Assembly: GCF_000284315.1 (NCBI RefSeq)
Contig: NC_017094.1
Location: 1,457,486-1,521,485, forward strand
Reading direction: 5' to 3'
Length of the DNA: 64,000 nucleotides
DNA from: Leptospirillum ferrooxidans C2-3
Lineage (GTDB): Bacteria > Nitrospirota > Leptospirillia > Leptospirillales > Leptospirillaceae
A program made the translations under genes and the position numbers. The notes beneath the pieces are model-generated. The model saw nothing but the letters and a program-made list of their open reading frames with translations. It ran no database searches and was not told the origin of the DNA. Positions 35,338 through 44,725 of the stretch are shown one piece after another (positions within the stretch are counted from its first letter, which is position 1; each line of letters opens with the position of its first letter).

Positions 35338-36633
35338 CTACCCTTCCTTCAGATCATTCGCCAACAAGATGGCCTCTGCGATTTCCTTCATGGATTTGCG
35401 GATGTTCATGCTTTTCTTCTGAAGCAGTCTGTAGGCTTCATCTTCGGTGATATGGTTGGTCTTCATCAGAATACTCTTGGCCCTGTCAATTTTTTTTCTG
35501 GACTCGAGGGCTTCTTCCATCTCGATGTTTTTCTGGAGAAGGCTTGTGTTTTCCCAGGCGATGGCCGCCTGATTGGCCACCGTCTGCAAGACGGTCACCT
35601 CATCCTCGGAAAAACGATGAACCTTGCTGGTATAGACATTGATGACACCAATCGGACGATTCTTGATCATCATGGGAACAGAAAGGAGAGAAACCAGATT
35701 TTCCTTCTTCGCGAGATCCTTGAAGGAATAGCGGGGATCTGCCTGGACATTTTCCACCCAGATCGGACGCCCATCCCGAAACACCAGTCCGGAGATGCTT
35801 TCACCGATCTTGATCGGAGGTTTGTTCCGGTACTCCTGGGACAGCGTCTGGGTCGCCCGGATCACAAGACCTTCCTCCTGGTCGTAAATCATGAGAGAGC
35901 AGAGTGTAGAGCTTGTCATTTCGGCTGTAACCGTCACGATCAGATGGAGGATTTCCTCAAGATACCGGCTGGAGGTGATCGATTCGCTGACCTGGGACAG
36001 CGCTTCAATCTGTCTAGCCTTTTTCCTGGCTTCTTCAAACAGGAGAACATGGTCGATCACAAGGGAAAGTTCAAGAGCCAAAACCACCAGAAGCTCAACT
36101 TCCCGGTCGGAAGGCTCATACACATCCCTGAACTGGAAATTCATGACCCCAAGGAGACGATCCTTTGCCACCAGAGGAATCGAGATAAAGGCTTCACAAG
36201 ATTCGTCACTCAGGGAGGGAAAGGTTTTGAACCTGGGATCGAGCCACGCTTTTTTGGAGATGATCACCGGAGATCGCTCACGGGCCACCCAACCGGTGAG
36301 ACCTTCCCCGAGACGAAGGGAAAAATGGCTTAAAAAGCCCGGAAGTGTGAGGGAAGAAGCCTTCAGAACAAGATGGGTCTTTTCTTCATCAAGAAGATAA
36401 ATCAGCGCCACATCAAAATTGAGGATCTCCCGGGAGAGCCGGATGGCAAGGTCCAGGCGCTCCTCCAGGGGAGACTCGCTGTGAGTGATCCGCAGGAGAC
36501 CCCGCAGAAGGCGTAGCTCCTTTTTCAGCTCTTCCTGATTACGATCATCCCTCAGACTTTCAAGATGTCCCAACGGCGGACGGCTGATGCCGTCCTCATC
36601 CTGAGCTGGACCGTCTGCTCCACTTTTCTTCAC
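35338..36633 (-). CDS. GAF-GAF-ANTAR sensor and RNA-binding antiterminator
   Basis: The 431-residue soluble protein has a short linker helix, a first GAF domain (about residues 55-205, LRLGEGTGWV-like LRLGEGLTGWVARE), a coiled linker, and a second GAF domain (about 220-365, IKIGESISGLVFRDGRPIWV). It ends in an ANTAR domain (about 370-428) with the helical signature KKIDRAKSILMKTNHITEDEA and the final helix KEIAEAILLAN. ANTAR proteins bind paired-hexaloop RNA to prevent termination. GAF domains often sense small molecules or redox state. The start is GTG with AAAGGA upstream. It is followed by the membrane protein gene and lies 29 bp after aroB. Confidence 0.88.
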   Translation of the reverse strand: MKKSGADGPAQDEDGISRPPLGHLESLRDDRNQEELKKELRLLRGLLRITHSESPLEERLDLAIRLSREILNFDVALIYLLDEEKTHLVLKASSLTLPGFLSHFSLRLGEGLTGWVARERSPVIISKKAWLDPRFKTFPSLSDESCEAFISIPLVAKDRLLGVMNFQFRDVYEPSDREVELLVVLALELSLVIDHVLLFEEARKKARQIEALSQVSESITSSRYLEEILHLIVTVTAEMTSSTLCSLMIYDQEEGLVIRATQTLSQEYRNKPPIKIGESISGLVFRDGRPIWVENVQADPRYSFKDLAKKENLVSLLSVPMMIKNRPIGVINVYTSKVHRFSEDEVTVLQTVANQAAIAWENTSLLQKNIEMEEALESRKKIDRAKSILMKTNHITEDEAYRLLQKKSMNIRKSMKEIAEAILLANDLKEG

Positions 36634-36662
36634 CTTGTTTCCTTTATCAAAAAGTCTTCCGG

Positions 36663-37754
36663 TTAGAGATCGGAAAGAGACTGACGAACGGTCTCCAGAT
36701 CATAGTCACGAGTCATCAGAACCTTTCCCCAGGACACAGGAAGAATGATTGTCGCCCTGCCACCTTGTGTTTTCTTGTCGGACCCCCAGAATTTTTTCAG
36801 ATCTTCGATGGAAACATCCTTGGGCCATTGATACGGGAGGCCAGCTCCCTTCAGGAGGGCAAGAAGCCTCTCCGAAATTCCCCGGGACAATCCCATCCGC
36901 TCAGAGACACGGGAGGCCAGAAGCATCCCGAGACCAACCGCCTCTCCGTGCAGCATCCCTCCAAATCCCAGTGCCCCTTCCAGAGCATGACCAAATGTAT
37001 GGCCAAAATTCAGGGTCATCCGAAGTCCGCCTTCATGTTCGTCTTCCGATACAATCCGGGATTTTTCAAAGACCGACTCTGAAATGGCAGCAGACCAGAG
37101 ATCCCTCTCGAATTTTTCCCCACCAAGTCTTTGGATGTTCTTCTCCAGAAGATCGGAAAGCCGGGCATTCCCGATCATCGCATATTTGATGACCTCTCCA
37201 AGTCCGGCGCGTCTTTCTTTCAATGGTAAGGTCAACAAAAGATCAGGATCAATCCAGACAGCCTTTGGGGGATAAAAAGATCCAATGAGGTTTTTGCCCA
37301 TGCTGTGGTCCACACCTGTTTTTCCACCGACGGAAGAGTCGACCTGAGCGACAACGGTCGATGGGATATGGACAACCGGAACTCCACGCAAAAGGATCGA
37401 TGCCGCAAATCCTCCCATATCCCCCGTTACGCCACCGCCCAAAACCAGAAGAGGTTCGCGCCTTTCCCACCGGAGCGCCAGGAGTTGGTCCAGAAGTGAA
37501 GAAACAGATCCCAGAGTCTTGTGGGACTCCCCGTCCGGAAGAAGCATTGTCTCCGGACGAAAATCGCCTGAAAGGAGGCTCTTGACGATTCTCTCTCCAT
37601 GAAGGGGGTAGACAACAGGATTGGTAATGAGTCCAACCCGGCCTTCCGAACGCCATCCCATCCCTGACAACAGGGAAGGGAGCCCTTTCAAAAGACCGGA
37701 TTCGATCAGGACCGGATAATCCCCCAGACGGGAGCGGACATCATGTCTGATCAA
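36663..37754 (-). CDS. aroB: 3-dehydroquinate synthase AroB
   Basis: AroB converts DAHP to 3-dehydroquinate, step two of the shikimate pathway. The 363-residue protein shows the NAD-binding GGGVTGDMGGFAAS, the substrate region VPSTVVAQVDSSVGGKTGVDH, and metal-ligand residues in GLGEVIKYA and LNFGHTFGHALE. The start is a TTG at 37754 overlapping the aroK stop. aroC, aroK and aroB are consecutive and coupled. Confidence 0.97.
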   Translation of the reverse strand: MIRHDVRSRLGDYPVLIESGLLKGLPSLLSGMGWRSEGRVGLITNPVVYPLHGERIVKSLLSGDFRPETMLLPDGESHKTLGSVSSLLDQLLALRWERREPLLVLGGGVTGDMGGFAASILLRGVPVVHIPSTVVAQVDSSVGGKTGVDHSMGKNLIGSFYPPKAVWIDPDLLLTLPLKERRAGLGEVIKYAMIGNARLSDLLEKNIQRLGGEKFERDLWSAAISESVFEKSRIVSEDEHEGGLRMTLNFGHTFGHALEGALGFGGMLHGEAVGLGMLLASRVSERMGLSRGISERLLALLKGAGLPYQWPKDVSIEDLKKFWGSDKKTQGGRATIILPVSWGKVLMTRDYDLETVRQSLSDL

Positions 37755-38320
37755 ACTCCACCCACCTTTGAAGCCCAGTCCTCCCCCAAAAGTCGGGAGA
37801 TCTGGAAAACGACCTGGGGAACGCTCATTCCGCCGGTTTCAACAACATAATCGGCGATTTCCCGATACAGCGGATCGCGTTCCCTGACCGTCAAAGCAAT
37901 CTCTTCGGACAAAGGGATTTGGGGGTTCAGCCGTGGACGGGAGTTCCCCCAATGGGAGAGACGCCCTTCAAGCACATCCACCGAGACGGAAAGATAGAGA
38001 ACCAACCCCATTTTGGAAATCAGCTCCCTGTTTGCAGGAGAAAGAACGATTCCGCCTCCCGTTGAAACCACCCCCGCTTTCACCCCCGGAAGCTTTTGAA
38101 GAACGCCCGATTCCAGATTTCGGAAAGAAGGTTCCCCTTCCCGAGCCCAAAAAGTCGAAATCGGTTCACGAATGACCTCTTCGACCATCCTGTCCGTATC
38201 ATAAAATGCGAGATCCCGGACGCGGGCCAAGGAATGGCCAATCGTCGTCTTTCCGCTCCCTCTCGGCCCAACGAGCAAGATATGCCCCGAAGATTTGCCA
38301 GGATGGATCTCATGGTCCAT
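37751..38320 (-). CDS. aroK: Shikimate kinase AroK
   Basis: Shikimate kinase phosphorylates shikimate at O3. The 189-residue protein has Walker A GPRGSGKTTIG (about residues 17-27), the shikimate-binding DTDRMVEE, FRNLESGVLQKL, and GGGIVLSPANRELI with the GGG substrate motif. A lid with arginine (WGNSRPRL) follows. I use the ATG at 38320, which shares a base with the aroC stop (TGATG). Length is slightly longer than usual because of the N-terminal 15 residues. Confidence 0.95.
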   Translation of the reverse strand: MDHEIHPGKSSGHILLVGPRGSGKTTIGHSLARVRDLAFYDTDRMVEEVIREPISTFWAREGEPSFRNLESGVLQKLPGVKAGVVSTGGGIVLSPANRELISKMGLVLYLSVSVDVLEGRLSHWGNSRPRLNPQIPLSEEIALTVRERDPLYREIADYVVETGGMSVPQVVFQISRLLGEDWASKVGGV

Positions 38321-39510
38321 CAAACAATATTTCCGGGATAATACATCTGTTCGACACGTTCGCTGGACTCCATGTGAGCTTTAAGCTCTCCGATCGAATC
38401 CCCCGAAAACTTCTCCGAAATTGCCTGGGCCAGAATCAGGCAGACCATGGCCTCTCCGACAACTGAAGCAGCAGGAACCGCACAGGTATCCGAGCGCTCA
38501 ATGGTTGCCGGAGCGGATTCCCCAGTACGAATGTTGACAGAAGGAAGCGGGTTATAAAGGGTTGAGATCGGTTTCATTCCGGCCCGAATCAAGAGTGGCT
38601 GGCCGTTCGTCATCCCTCCCTCAAGTCCTCCGGCACCATTGGTGGGTCTCACTGGAGGCTGGCCTGGTCCAGCTGGAAGAAAAGCGTCATGAACCTTTGA
38701 TCCATGCTTTCGGGCCCCTTCCATACCCAACCCGATCTCAACGGCCTTGATGGCCTGAATGCTCATCATCGCCTGGGCAAGGAGCCCGTCAAGACGACGG
38801 TCCCATTGGGTATACGTTCCGAGACCGACAGGAAGAGGTGTTGTCCTGACCTCAAAAACACCACCAAGAGTATCCCCTTCTCTCTTGGCGGTCCGGATCG
38901 CCTCAATCATGGCCAGAGATGCCTCCACCTCAGGACAAAACACCTCTGATGCCATGACAAGCGATCTGAGCTCCGAAAAATCCTTCACCTCCATGTGTGG
39001 AGATTTCATGGAAACAGATCCAATCTCAAGGACAAAGGAGGTCACATCGATATCGAGCTGGCGAAGATATTGACGGGCAACGCCGCCGAGTGCCACACGC
39101 ATCGCCGTTTCCCTGGCGCTGGCCCTCTCAAGAATATTCCGCAGGTCACGCATGCCGTACTTGATGCCCCCCGCATAATCCGCATGTCCTGGACGGGGAA
39201 TCAAAACCTGGCGCTCCGGCTCCCCACTTCTGGGACCGACGGCCATATCCTCTTCCCAATGGGAAAAGTCTTTGTTCTCAAGGATGACCGTGATGGGGCT
39301 TCCGATGGTCACCCCCCGGCGGACGCCGGTCAAGAAACGAACCTCATCAGTTTCTATCCGCATTCGGCCACCCCGGCCGTACCCCATTTTTCGCCTTGAA
39401 AGATCTTCCCGAAGCATATCCGAATCCAGCGGCATTCCCGAGGGGATTCCCTCGATCATCCCGACCAGAGCCGGACCGTGAGATTCTCCTGCCGTGAGAA
39501 AGCGAATCAA
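38320..39510 (-). CDS. aroC: Chorismate synthase AroC
   Basis: Chorismate synthase makes chorismate from EPSP using reduced FMN. The 396-residue protein starts MIRFLTAGESHGPALVGMIEG (as adjacent conserved blocks), has GRGGRM, the GHADYAGGIKYG signature, RNILERASARETA, and NGAGGLEGGMTNGQ. The start is TTG at 39510 and overlaps the lipoprotein stop by 4 bp. It heads the aroC-aroK-aroB block. Confidence 0.97.
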   Translation of the reverse strand: MIRFLTAGESHGPALVGMIEGIPSGMPLDSDMLREDLSRRKMGYGRGGRMRIETDEVRFLTGVRRGVTIGSPITVILENKDFSHWEEDMAVGPRSGEPERQVLIPRPGHADYAGGIKYGMRDLRNILERASARETAMRVALGGVARQYLRQLDIDVTSFVLEIGSVSMKSPHMEVKDFSELRSLVMASEVFCPEVEASLAMIEAIRTAKREGDTLGGVFEVRTTPLPVGLGTYTQWDRRLDGLLAQAMMSIQAIKAVEIGLGMEGARKHGSKVHDAFLPAGPGQPPVRPTNGAGGLEGGMTNGQPLLIRAGMKPISTLYNPLPSVNIRTGESAPATIERSDTCAVPAASVVGEAMVCLILAQAISEKFSGDSIGELKAHMESSERVEQMYYPGNIV

Positions 39511-40106
39511 GGCATCATCGGCATCATTGGCATACCGCCTCCACCACCGGCCCCACCGCCCGGCTTTGTGTTGTCTGGTCCCATCTTCTTTTTCTTCTTA
39601 TGGGGAACAAGATGTAATGTCACACCCAGAAGAGACTGAAAATCCGCTCCAAGATAGACGCTCTGGGCAACCAGAATTCCTTTTCCGGGAACATTCTGGA
39701 TCGAAGTGACTTTCGCCTGGTTTAAAAACAGGTTGATCCTTCTCAGGAGCGCCGGCTGGGTAGCCATCGCCTGGCCCACGGTCTGGTTGCCTGAGAGGGA
39801 CAGTGTCCTGATCGTCTCAATCATCTTCTGTTTATTCTCATCAAGATCCTTCAAATAAGCGGATAGTCTGGCATTTCCATCCATGACCTTCCCGGAAGGA
39901 GTGGGTGTCACGCTCTGAACATGGATGGAACTTCCGGACCATGGAAGCTCATAGGAATAGATCTGTTTTTTGGGGGGAGCAGAGGAACACCCGGACAAAA
40001 AAAGGAGAGAACAGGCCAACAGGCTCGATAAAAGCGCCATGCCCCCCTTTCCGGGATTTTCCGCACAATCCATCTGATTCATCTTTTCTTGGCAACAGTC
40101 CATCAT
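39507..40106 (-). CDS. Lipoprotein of unknown function
   Basis: I do not recognise this 199-residue protein. A lipobox LFLSGC (Cys40) follows a hydrophobic stretch; a start at 40040 (AAAGGGGGG upstream) would shorten the leader. The mature region has a coiled part (SAYLKDLDENKQKMIETIRTL) and a beta-like part (GKGILVAQSVYLGADFQSLLGVTLHLV). A Lys-rich patch follows, and the tail is GGGAGGGGGMPMMPMMP. It overlaps rapZ upstream and aroC downstream by 4 bp each, so it is embedded in translationally coupled housekeeping genes. Confidence 0.7.
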   Translation of the reverse strand: MMDCCQEKMNQMDCAENPGKGGMALLSSLLACSLLFLSGCSSAPPKKQIYSYELPWSGSSIHVQSVTPTPSGKVMDGNARLSAYLKDLDENKQKMIETIRTLSLSGNQTVGQAMATQPALLRRINLFLNQAKVTSIQNVPGKGILVAQSVYLGADFQSLLGVTLHLVPHKKKKKMGPDNTKPGGGAGGGGGMPMMPMMP

Positions 40107-40969
40107 TTCCCCAAATCCCGGTGAATAACCCGCATGTCATATCCTTTGTCCAGCAACTCGGCACCCAATGCCTGTGCCAAGGCTACAGAACGATGTTTTC
40201 CGCCTGTGCATCCCAGTCCGAGAGTGAAAACAGACCGTCCTTCCGAAATATAGTTGGGAAGCAGATAGGAAAGAAAAGAATGGAGTTCCCGGAGAAAGGA
40301 CTCTCCACCTTCCGCAAAAACCATTTTGCAAACCGGTTCATCAAGTCCGGTCTTCTCCCTGAGTTCAGGAACATAATACGGGTTTGGCAAAAATCGGACA
40401 TCAAGAACCATGTCACATTCAATGGGAACCCCGTATTTGAAACCAAAAGACATGATGAAAAGCTTCAGCCCCTTGTGCTCCTGTCCATGACCATAGAGTT
40501 TGAACAGGATTGTTTTGAGCTCGGAAGTTTTGACCCCTGTCGTATTGATCAGCCGGTCTGCCCTGGACTTGAGGGATGCCAGTTTTTCCCGTTCATCCTG
40601 TATGGCCTCAACAAGGGAGATCCCGCTGGATCCGGAGAGCGGATGAGGTCTCCTTGTTTCAGAAAAACGGCGAATCAATTCCGAATCATCGGCCTCAAGA
40701 AAAAGGATTTCAGAGTTTCGCCCCTGACTTTTAAGGTCTTCATAAAAGCGGAGAAAAACATCCAGAAAGCCTCTTTCCCGAATATCGATACCGATGGCAA
40801 CATTCGTAATGGCCGGCACACTATGGGACAAAAGCTCGGCAAAAGTTGAAAGCAATGGAGACGGGAGATTTTCGACACAAAAGTAACCCAGATCCTCAAG
40901 AACCTGAATCGCATGGCTCTTTCCGGCACCGGACAGGCCACTTACAAATAAAAAATGCATCCGGTCCAT
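40103..40969 (-). CDS. rapZ: RNase adapter protein RapZ (nucleotide-binding)
   Basis: RapZ/YvcJ is a GTPase/kinase-fold protein; in E. coli it binds a small RNA and directs RNase E to regulate amino-sugar synthesis. The protein has Walker A SGLSGAGKSHAI near the N-terminus, the family DLGYFCVENLP, LFLEADDSELIRRF, SFGFKYGVP, and the C-terminal GLGCTGGKHRSVALAQAL. I prefer the ATG at 40969; the frame extends to a TTG at 40981. It lies in the conserved rpoN-hpf-rapZ neighbourhood, but the usual PTS EIIA gene (ptsN) is absent here. Confidence 0.93.
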   Translation of the reverse strand: MDRMHFLFVSGLSGAGKSHAIQVLEDLGYFCVENLPSPLLSTFAELLSHSVPAITNVAIGIDIRERGFLDVFLRFYEDLKSQGRNSEILFLEADDSELIRRFSETRRPHPLSGSSGISLVEAIQDEREKLASLKSRADRLINTTGVKTSELKTILFKLYGHGQEHKGLKLFIMSFGFKYGVPIECDMVLDVRFLPNPYYVPELREKTGLDEPVCKMVFAEGGESFLRELHSFLSYLLPNYISEGRSVFTLGLGCTGGKHRSVALAQALGAELLDKGYDMRVIHRDLGK

Positions 40970-40987
40970 CTCCCTCTCCAAAAACCT

Positions 40988-41506
40988 CTAGTATTCCGGA
41001 CGAATCTGACCGAGACTACCGTCCCGTCGCCGATAGAGAAGCATCATGACCTGATCGGAAGAATCCAGATAGAGAAAAAAGTCCTTGTCGAGAAGCTCCA
41101 TCTGAAAGATCGCATCATCCTGATTCATCGGCTTCACGGGAAAACGTTTGCTCTTCACCAGTGGAGGAAGAGTCTTTGGAGACGAAGACTCTGTCGGAAC
41201 GGGCATCACACCTGTTGTCCGATTGTGGCCAAGTCGCTCCTTGAATTTGACCAGTTGGCGCTGGAGTTTTTCAATCACAAGATCCATTGAGCCATACAGG
41301 TCGTTCGTAACAGCCTCGGCATGGATAATGCGGCCATTGGCATGGAGAGTCACTTCCACTTTTTGACGGATCTTTTCCACCGACATCACTATTTCCGCAT
41401 GGCTGTTCTCTGGAGCTACCCGATCAAGGACAGCCATTTTTTCATTCATTCTTTCCTTGATACCCTCAGTCAGCTCCATGTGTCGTGCAGTCATCAGTGT
41501 TTGCAT
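40988..41506 (-). CDS. hpf: Long-form ribosome hibernation promoting factor HPF
   Basis: The 172-residue protein has an N-terminal HPF/YfiA domain (about 1-100, TARHMELTEGIKERMNEKM, VEVTLHANGRIIHAEAV) and a C-terminal dimerisation domain with AIFQMELLDKDFFLYLDSSD. This makes it the long form that joins 70S ribosomes into 100S dimers during dormancy. GGGAGAG precedes the ATG. It is in the rpoN-hpf-rapZ order and appears to have its own promoter far upstream. Confidence 0.95.
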   Translation of the reverse strand: MQTLMTARHMELTEGIKERMNEKMAVLDRVAPENSHAEIVMSVEKIRQKVEVTLHANGRIIHAEAVTNDLYGSMDLVIEKLQRQLVKFKERLGHNRTTGVMPVPTESSSPKTLPPLVKSKRFPVKPMNQDDAIFQMELLDKDFFLYLDSSDQVMMLLYRRRDGSLGQIRPEY

Positions 41507-41826
41507 TCGGTCTCTCCCTTTTCCTTTCAGTTTTTGTTAGAACCAATCTGATGGATTACCCATCAACGACCAAGCATCTTGGCATTTGGCATTCGACCCC
41601 AGGAACAGGTCAGGAACAGCATGGACATCAGATCCTCACGAAATACGGTCCTCTCTTTCGGGAAAGCCACAATATCCCGACAGGGCAAGAGATCTCCAGA
41701 AAACCCCCGATAAAATTCCTCCCAAAAACAGATGAGCATAACTTAGATCCAGCAAGAGAATATGTCAACGAAAAGACGGAAACATTTCCTTAAGGGACAA
41801 ACATTCTCCCGAAGGTGGGGCCACCC
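41507..41826. other. Intergenic region between rpoN and hpf
   Basis: This 320-bp stretch holds the hpf promoter candidate and a long hpf leader. I see no supported gene in it. Confidence 0.55.
41740..41768 (-). promoter_or_regulatory. Promoter candidate for hpf
   Basis: TTGACA (41768-41763) is 17 bp from TAAGTT (41745-41740). It would give hpf a leader of roughly 225 nt. Confidence 0.55.
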
Positions 41827-41839
41827 CTAATGGGTGGCC
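41819..41839 (-). terminator. Hairpin spanning the rpoN stop codon
   Basis: GGCCACCC (41819-41826) and GGGTGGCC (41832-41839) form a perfect 8-bp stem with the rpoN TAG in the loop. No T tract follows on the minus strand, so it may stabilise the mRNA end or slow readthrough rather than terminate alone. Confidence 0.4.
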
Positions 41840-43323
41840 TTCCTTCTTTTATTCACTGGAGGTATATCAAGCTCCATTCGATACTTTGCCACCGTTCTTC
41901 GGGCAATGACGATACCCTCTTTAGAAAGCTGTTCCATGATTTCCTGATCAGAAAAAGGATGTTCAGGACTTTCCTTTCGAACAATCTCCCTCAATTTTTC
42001 ACGAACGCTCACAGAAGAATGATCGTCCCCGTTTGAGGATGCAATTGAACCGGAAAAGAAAAACTTCAGCTCGGTCAGACCAAATGGGGTATCCGCATAT
42101 TTTTTGTTTGTCACCCTGGATATGGTCGACTCGTGAAGGCCAAGATCCTGGGCTATCGTTTTCAAGACTAGCGGTTTGAGGGCAGATGGACCCTGAAAGA
42201 AAAAATCCCTCTGATAGCGCAAAATTGCCTCTGCGACACGGAGGATCGTTTTTTTTCGTTGCTCGATACTTTTTAAAAACCACTGGGCATTTTTCAGCTT
42301 GTCCTCAAAATAGGATCGGGAAACATCGTCCTTCCTCATATTTTTGAGAAGATCCCGGTACGTCGGGTGAATCCTGACCCTTGGAATCCCTGCCTCAATC
42401 AGGCTGACTTCAATCTCCCCGCCACCAGCGTCGCGAAAGAGAACATCAGGGGCAATCGCTGTCGGCGCATCCTGATCAAACGGTCGGCCCGGCTTGGTCT
42501 CAAAACGACGGATAATGGCCATAGCCGATTCCAGTTCGGACTCTGTCGCATGAAGCGTTTTCATGATCGACTTGAATTGGGAAGCCAGGAACTCGTCCAT
42601 GCAATCGGACAGGATGCGCCAAACCAGGGAATCGACAAGATCAAGCTGTCTCGCCTGGATCAATAGGCACTCTCGAAGATTTCTGGCCCCGACACCGGGC
42701 GGGTCACACTCCTGAAGGACTCCCAAAACATGCTCGAAGGAAACCCCCTCCAGCAACTCCGCGGGAATTTCCTCTTTGGAGATCTGCAGGTAGCCGTCTT
42801 CATTCAGATTTCCTGAAAGAAAGCAGGCAAGATCCCTCTCCCTGGGATTCAGGTCCGAAAAAGAAAGCTGCCAGTTGACATGCTCTTCAAGGGAGGTCCC
42901 CCCCGCCAGAAATTTCTCGTAGGAATAATCGGAAGATGGCTCTTCCCGGTTCAGCTGTTCATCGCGAAAGCTGTCCGCCGCATCAAGCCCCTCAAGCATG
43001 GGATGCTCCCATGTTGAGAGAGGATCCGATGGCTGATCCTCCGGATCTCCTCGCGTGGATGCGGCATCCACATCCCATGAATCCATCTCTTCCTGAGCAA
43101 ACGATTCACTGTCAGAGCCCGGATCACTTGAAAACTCTTCTCCGTCAGGAGTCGCCGTTTCCCCGGGTTCCAGCATTTCAAGAAGAGGGTTGACCTGAAC
43201 CTCTTCGATCATTTCATCGACAAGGTCGAGTCGGGAAAGCATCAAAAGATGAATCGACTGCTGGAGCTGGGGTGTCAAAACCATCTTTTGACCCAGCTTG
43301 ATTTCCAGCGACTGCCGAATCAT
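41827..43323 (-). CDS. rpoN: RNA polymerase sigma-54 factor RpoN
   Basis: Sigma-54 directs transcription at -24/-12 promoters and needs enhancer-binding ATPases. The 498-residue protein has the glutamine-rich region I ([24 protein letters not shown] in two blocks), an acidic region II (about 50-130), the core-binding domain, a helix-turn-helix, and the C-terminal RpoN box ARRTVAKYR. It overlaps lptB upstream by 4 bp, the conserved lptB-rpoN arrangement. Confidence 0.97.
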   Translation of the reverse strand: MIRQSLEIKLGQKMVLTPQLQQSIHLLMLSRLDLVDEMIEEVQVNPLLEMLEPGETATPDGEEFSSDPGSDSESFAQEEMDSWDVDAASTRGDPEDQPSDPLSTWEHPMLEGLDAADSFRDEQLNREEPSSDYSYEKFLAGGTSLEEHVNWQLSFSDLNPRERDLACFLSGNLNEDGYLQISKEEIPAELLEGVSFEHVLGVLQECDPPGVGARNLRECLLIQARQLDLVDSLVWRILSDCMDEFLASQFKSIMKTLHATESELESAMAIIRRFETKPGRPFDQDAPTAIAPDVLFRDAGGGEIEVSLIEAGIPRVRIHPTYRDLLKNMRKDDVSRSYFEDKLKNAQWFLKSIEQRKKTILRVAEAILRYQRDFFFQGPSALKPLVLKTIAQDLGLHESTISRVTNKKYADTPFGLTELKFFFSGSIASSNGDDHSSVSVREKLREIVRKESPEHPFSDQEIMEQLSKEGIVIARRTVAKYRMELDIPPVNKRRKATH

Positions 43324-44063
43324 GAATGGTCCCCCGCAGGCGTGTTCAATGTGAATTTCTCTCCCAGATAAAACGCCTTGGCCTTGGGACTGTTGGCAAC
43401 TTCAAACGGTGTACCTTCCTCAAGAATCATTCCCTGGTTGATGACATAAGCCCGATCGGTGATCTCAAGTGTTTCCCGGACGTTATGGTCGGTGATCAGC
43501 ACTCCGATATCACGCCTTTTGAGATCGGCAATGATTTTCTGGATATCGATCACTGCAATGGGATCCACACCTGCAAAAGGCTCATCAAGAAGGATATATC
43601 TCGGCTTTGTCGCAAGAGCCCTGGCCACCTCAACACGTCTTCGCTCCCCCCCGGACAGGGTGTAAGCCTTGTTCTTTGTCAGGTGGGAGATGTTCAGCTC
43701 TCCAAGAAGGGTTTCCAGCCGGCTTTGCCTCTCAGATCGTGAAAGGTCCATATACTCAAGGACAGCCATGATATTTTCAGAAACCGTCAGCTTTCGGAAG
43801 ATGGAACTTTCCTGAGGGAGATAACTGATCCCCTTTCTGGCTCTCATATGGACCGGCAGATGGGAAATCTCGTCATCGTCCATCAGGATTTTACCCCCAT
43901 CAGGTCTGACCAGACCGACAATCATGTAAAAAGTTGTCGTTTTGCCGGCTCCATTTGGCCCCAGAAGACCGACAACCTCTCCCTGGGAAACATTCAGGTT
44001 CACTCCTCCGACAACCCACCTTTTTCGGTAATTTTTTTTCAGGTCAGAAACAGTGATTGCCAT
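43320..44063 (-). CDS. lptB: LPS export ABC transporter ATPase LptB
   Basis: LptB powers LPS extraction from the inner membrane. The 247-residue ATPase has Walker [10 protein letters not shown], the family Q-loop [18 protein letters not shown] signature [15 protein letters not shown], Walker [17 protein letters not shown], and the switch His in [11 protein letters not shown]. It shares bases with the lptA stop (TAATG) and with rpoN downstream. Confidence 0.97.
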   Translation of the reverse strand: MAITVSDLKKNYRKRWVVGGVNLNVSQGEVVGLLGPNGAGKTTTFYMIVGLVRPDGGKILMDDDEISHLPVHMRARKGISYLPQESSIFRKLTVSENIMAVLEYMDLSRSERQSRLETLLGELNISHLTKNKAYTLSGGERRRVEVARALATKPRYILLDEPFAGVDPIAVIDIQKIIADLKRRDIGVLITDHNVRETLEITDRAYVINQGMILEEGTPFEVANSPKAKAFYLGEKFTLNTPAGDHS

Positions 44064-44725
44064 TAAGGCTCCCTCTTCCCGGGAGAGGAAACATCGGATT
44101 TCTTCTTGGTTCCCTTTCCATTTAAAAGCATAAGCCCATGTCCCTGGACAAGACTTTTATTGATTCTGGTAAAAAAGGTGATCCGTTCTCCGGAAATTCT
44201 ATCACCATTTTCAATCACAACCGGCAACTCCGTCAGGACGAACAGGTGGCTTGATTCGATATAGACAGCTTTTCCAGCAAAAGCCTGGCGAAGATCTTTC
44301 AGGATCACAACATGCCCTCTCGCCACCATCGTCTGAACCTTTTGTGTTCCGGATTTTCCCTGCATGTTTTCCATCAGGGTTCCCCCCTTTCCGGGGGGAA
44401 CAAAAAAAACATCCAGCGTATCGGCTGTCAGTTTCAGATGACCTTTCACAAGATGCACATGACCTGAAAAATGAATTTTATTTTCAATGTTTTCCGCAAG
44501 CATGTGATCAGACTTGATGATGGTCACAACAGGAGGTTCTTCCCCATGGGTATCCGGAGAAGCACCCGATGCCGCATTACTGATTTGGGGAAAAAACGAA
44601 CACCAAATGAAAAATCCCAACAATATCCGGGAATAAAACCGGCCGAAAGAACAGGTTGGAATACGAGTGATCAAGGATCTTCTCTGGAATTCAGCCCGCA
44701 AATACAGCCCGTACTCCTTCATCAA
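44063..44725 (-). CDS. lptA: LPS transport periplasmic protein LptA
   Basis: LptA forms the periplasmic bridge carrying LPS to the outer membrane. The product has a signal peptide ([22 protein letters not shown]) and an OstA-like beta-jellyroll: VTIKSDHM-like [25 protein letters not shown] split by turns, [12 protein letters not shown], and [18 protein letters not shown]. The start is uncertain: the frame from 44725 overlaps lptC by 35 bp, and a TTG at 44674 gives a more compact signal peptide. Confidence 0.88.
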   Translation of the reverse strand: MMKEYGLYLRAEFQRRSLITRIPTCSFGRFYSRILLGFFIWCSFFPQISNAASGASPDTHGEEPPVVTIIKSDHMLAENIENKIHFSGHVHLVKGHLKLTADTLDVFFVPPGKGGTLMENMQGKSGTQKVQTMVARGHVVILKDLRQAFAGKAVYIESSHLFVLTELPVVIENGDRISGERITFFTRINKSLVQGHGLMLLNGKGTKKKSDVSSPGKREP

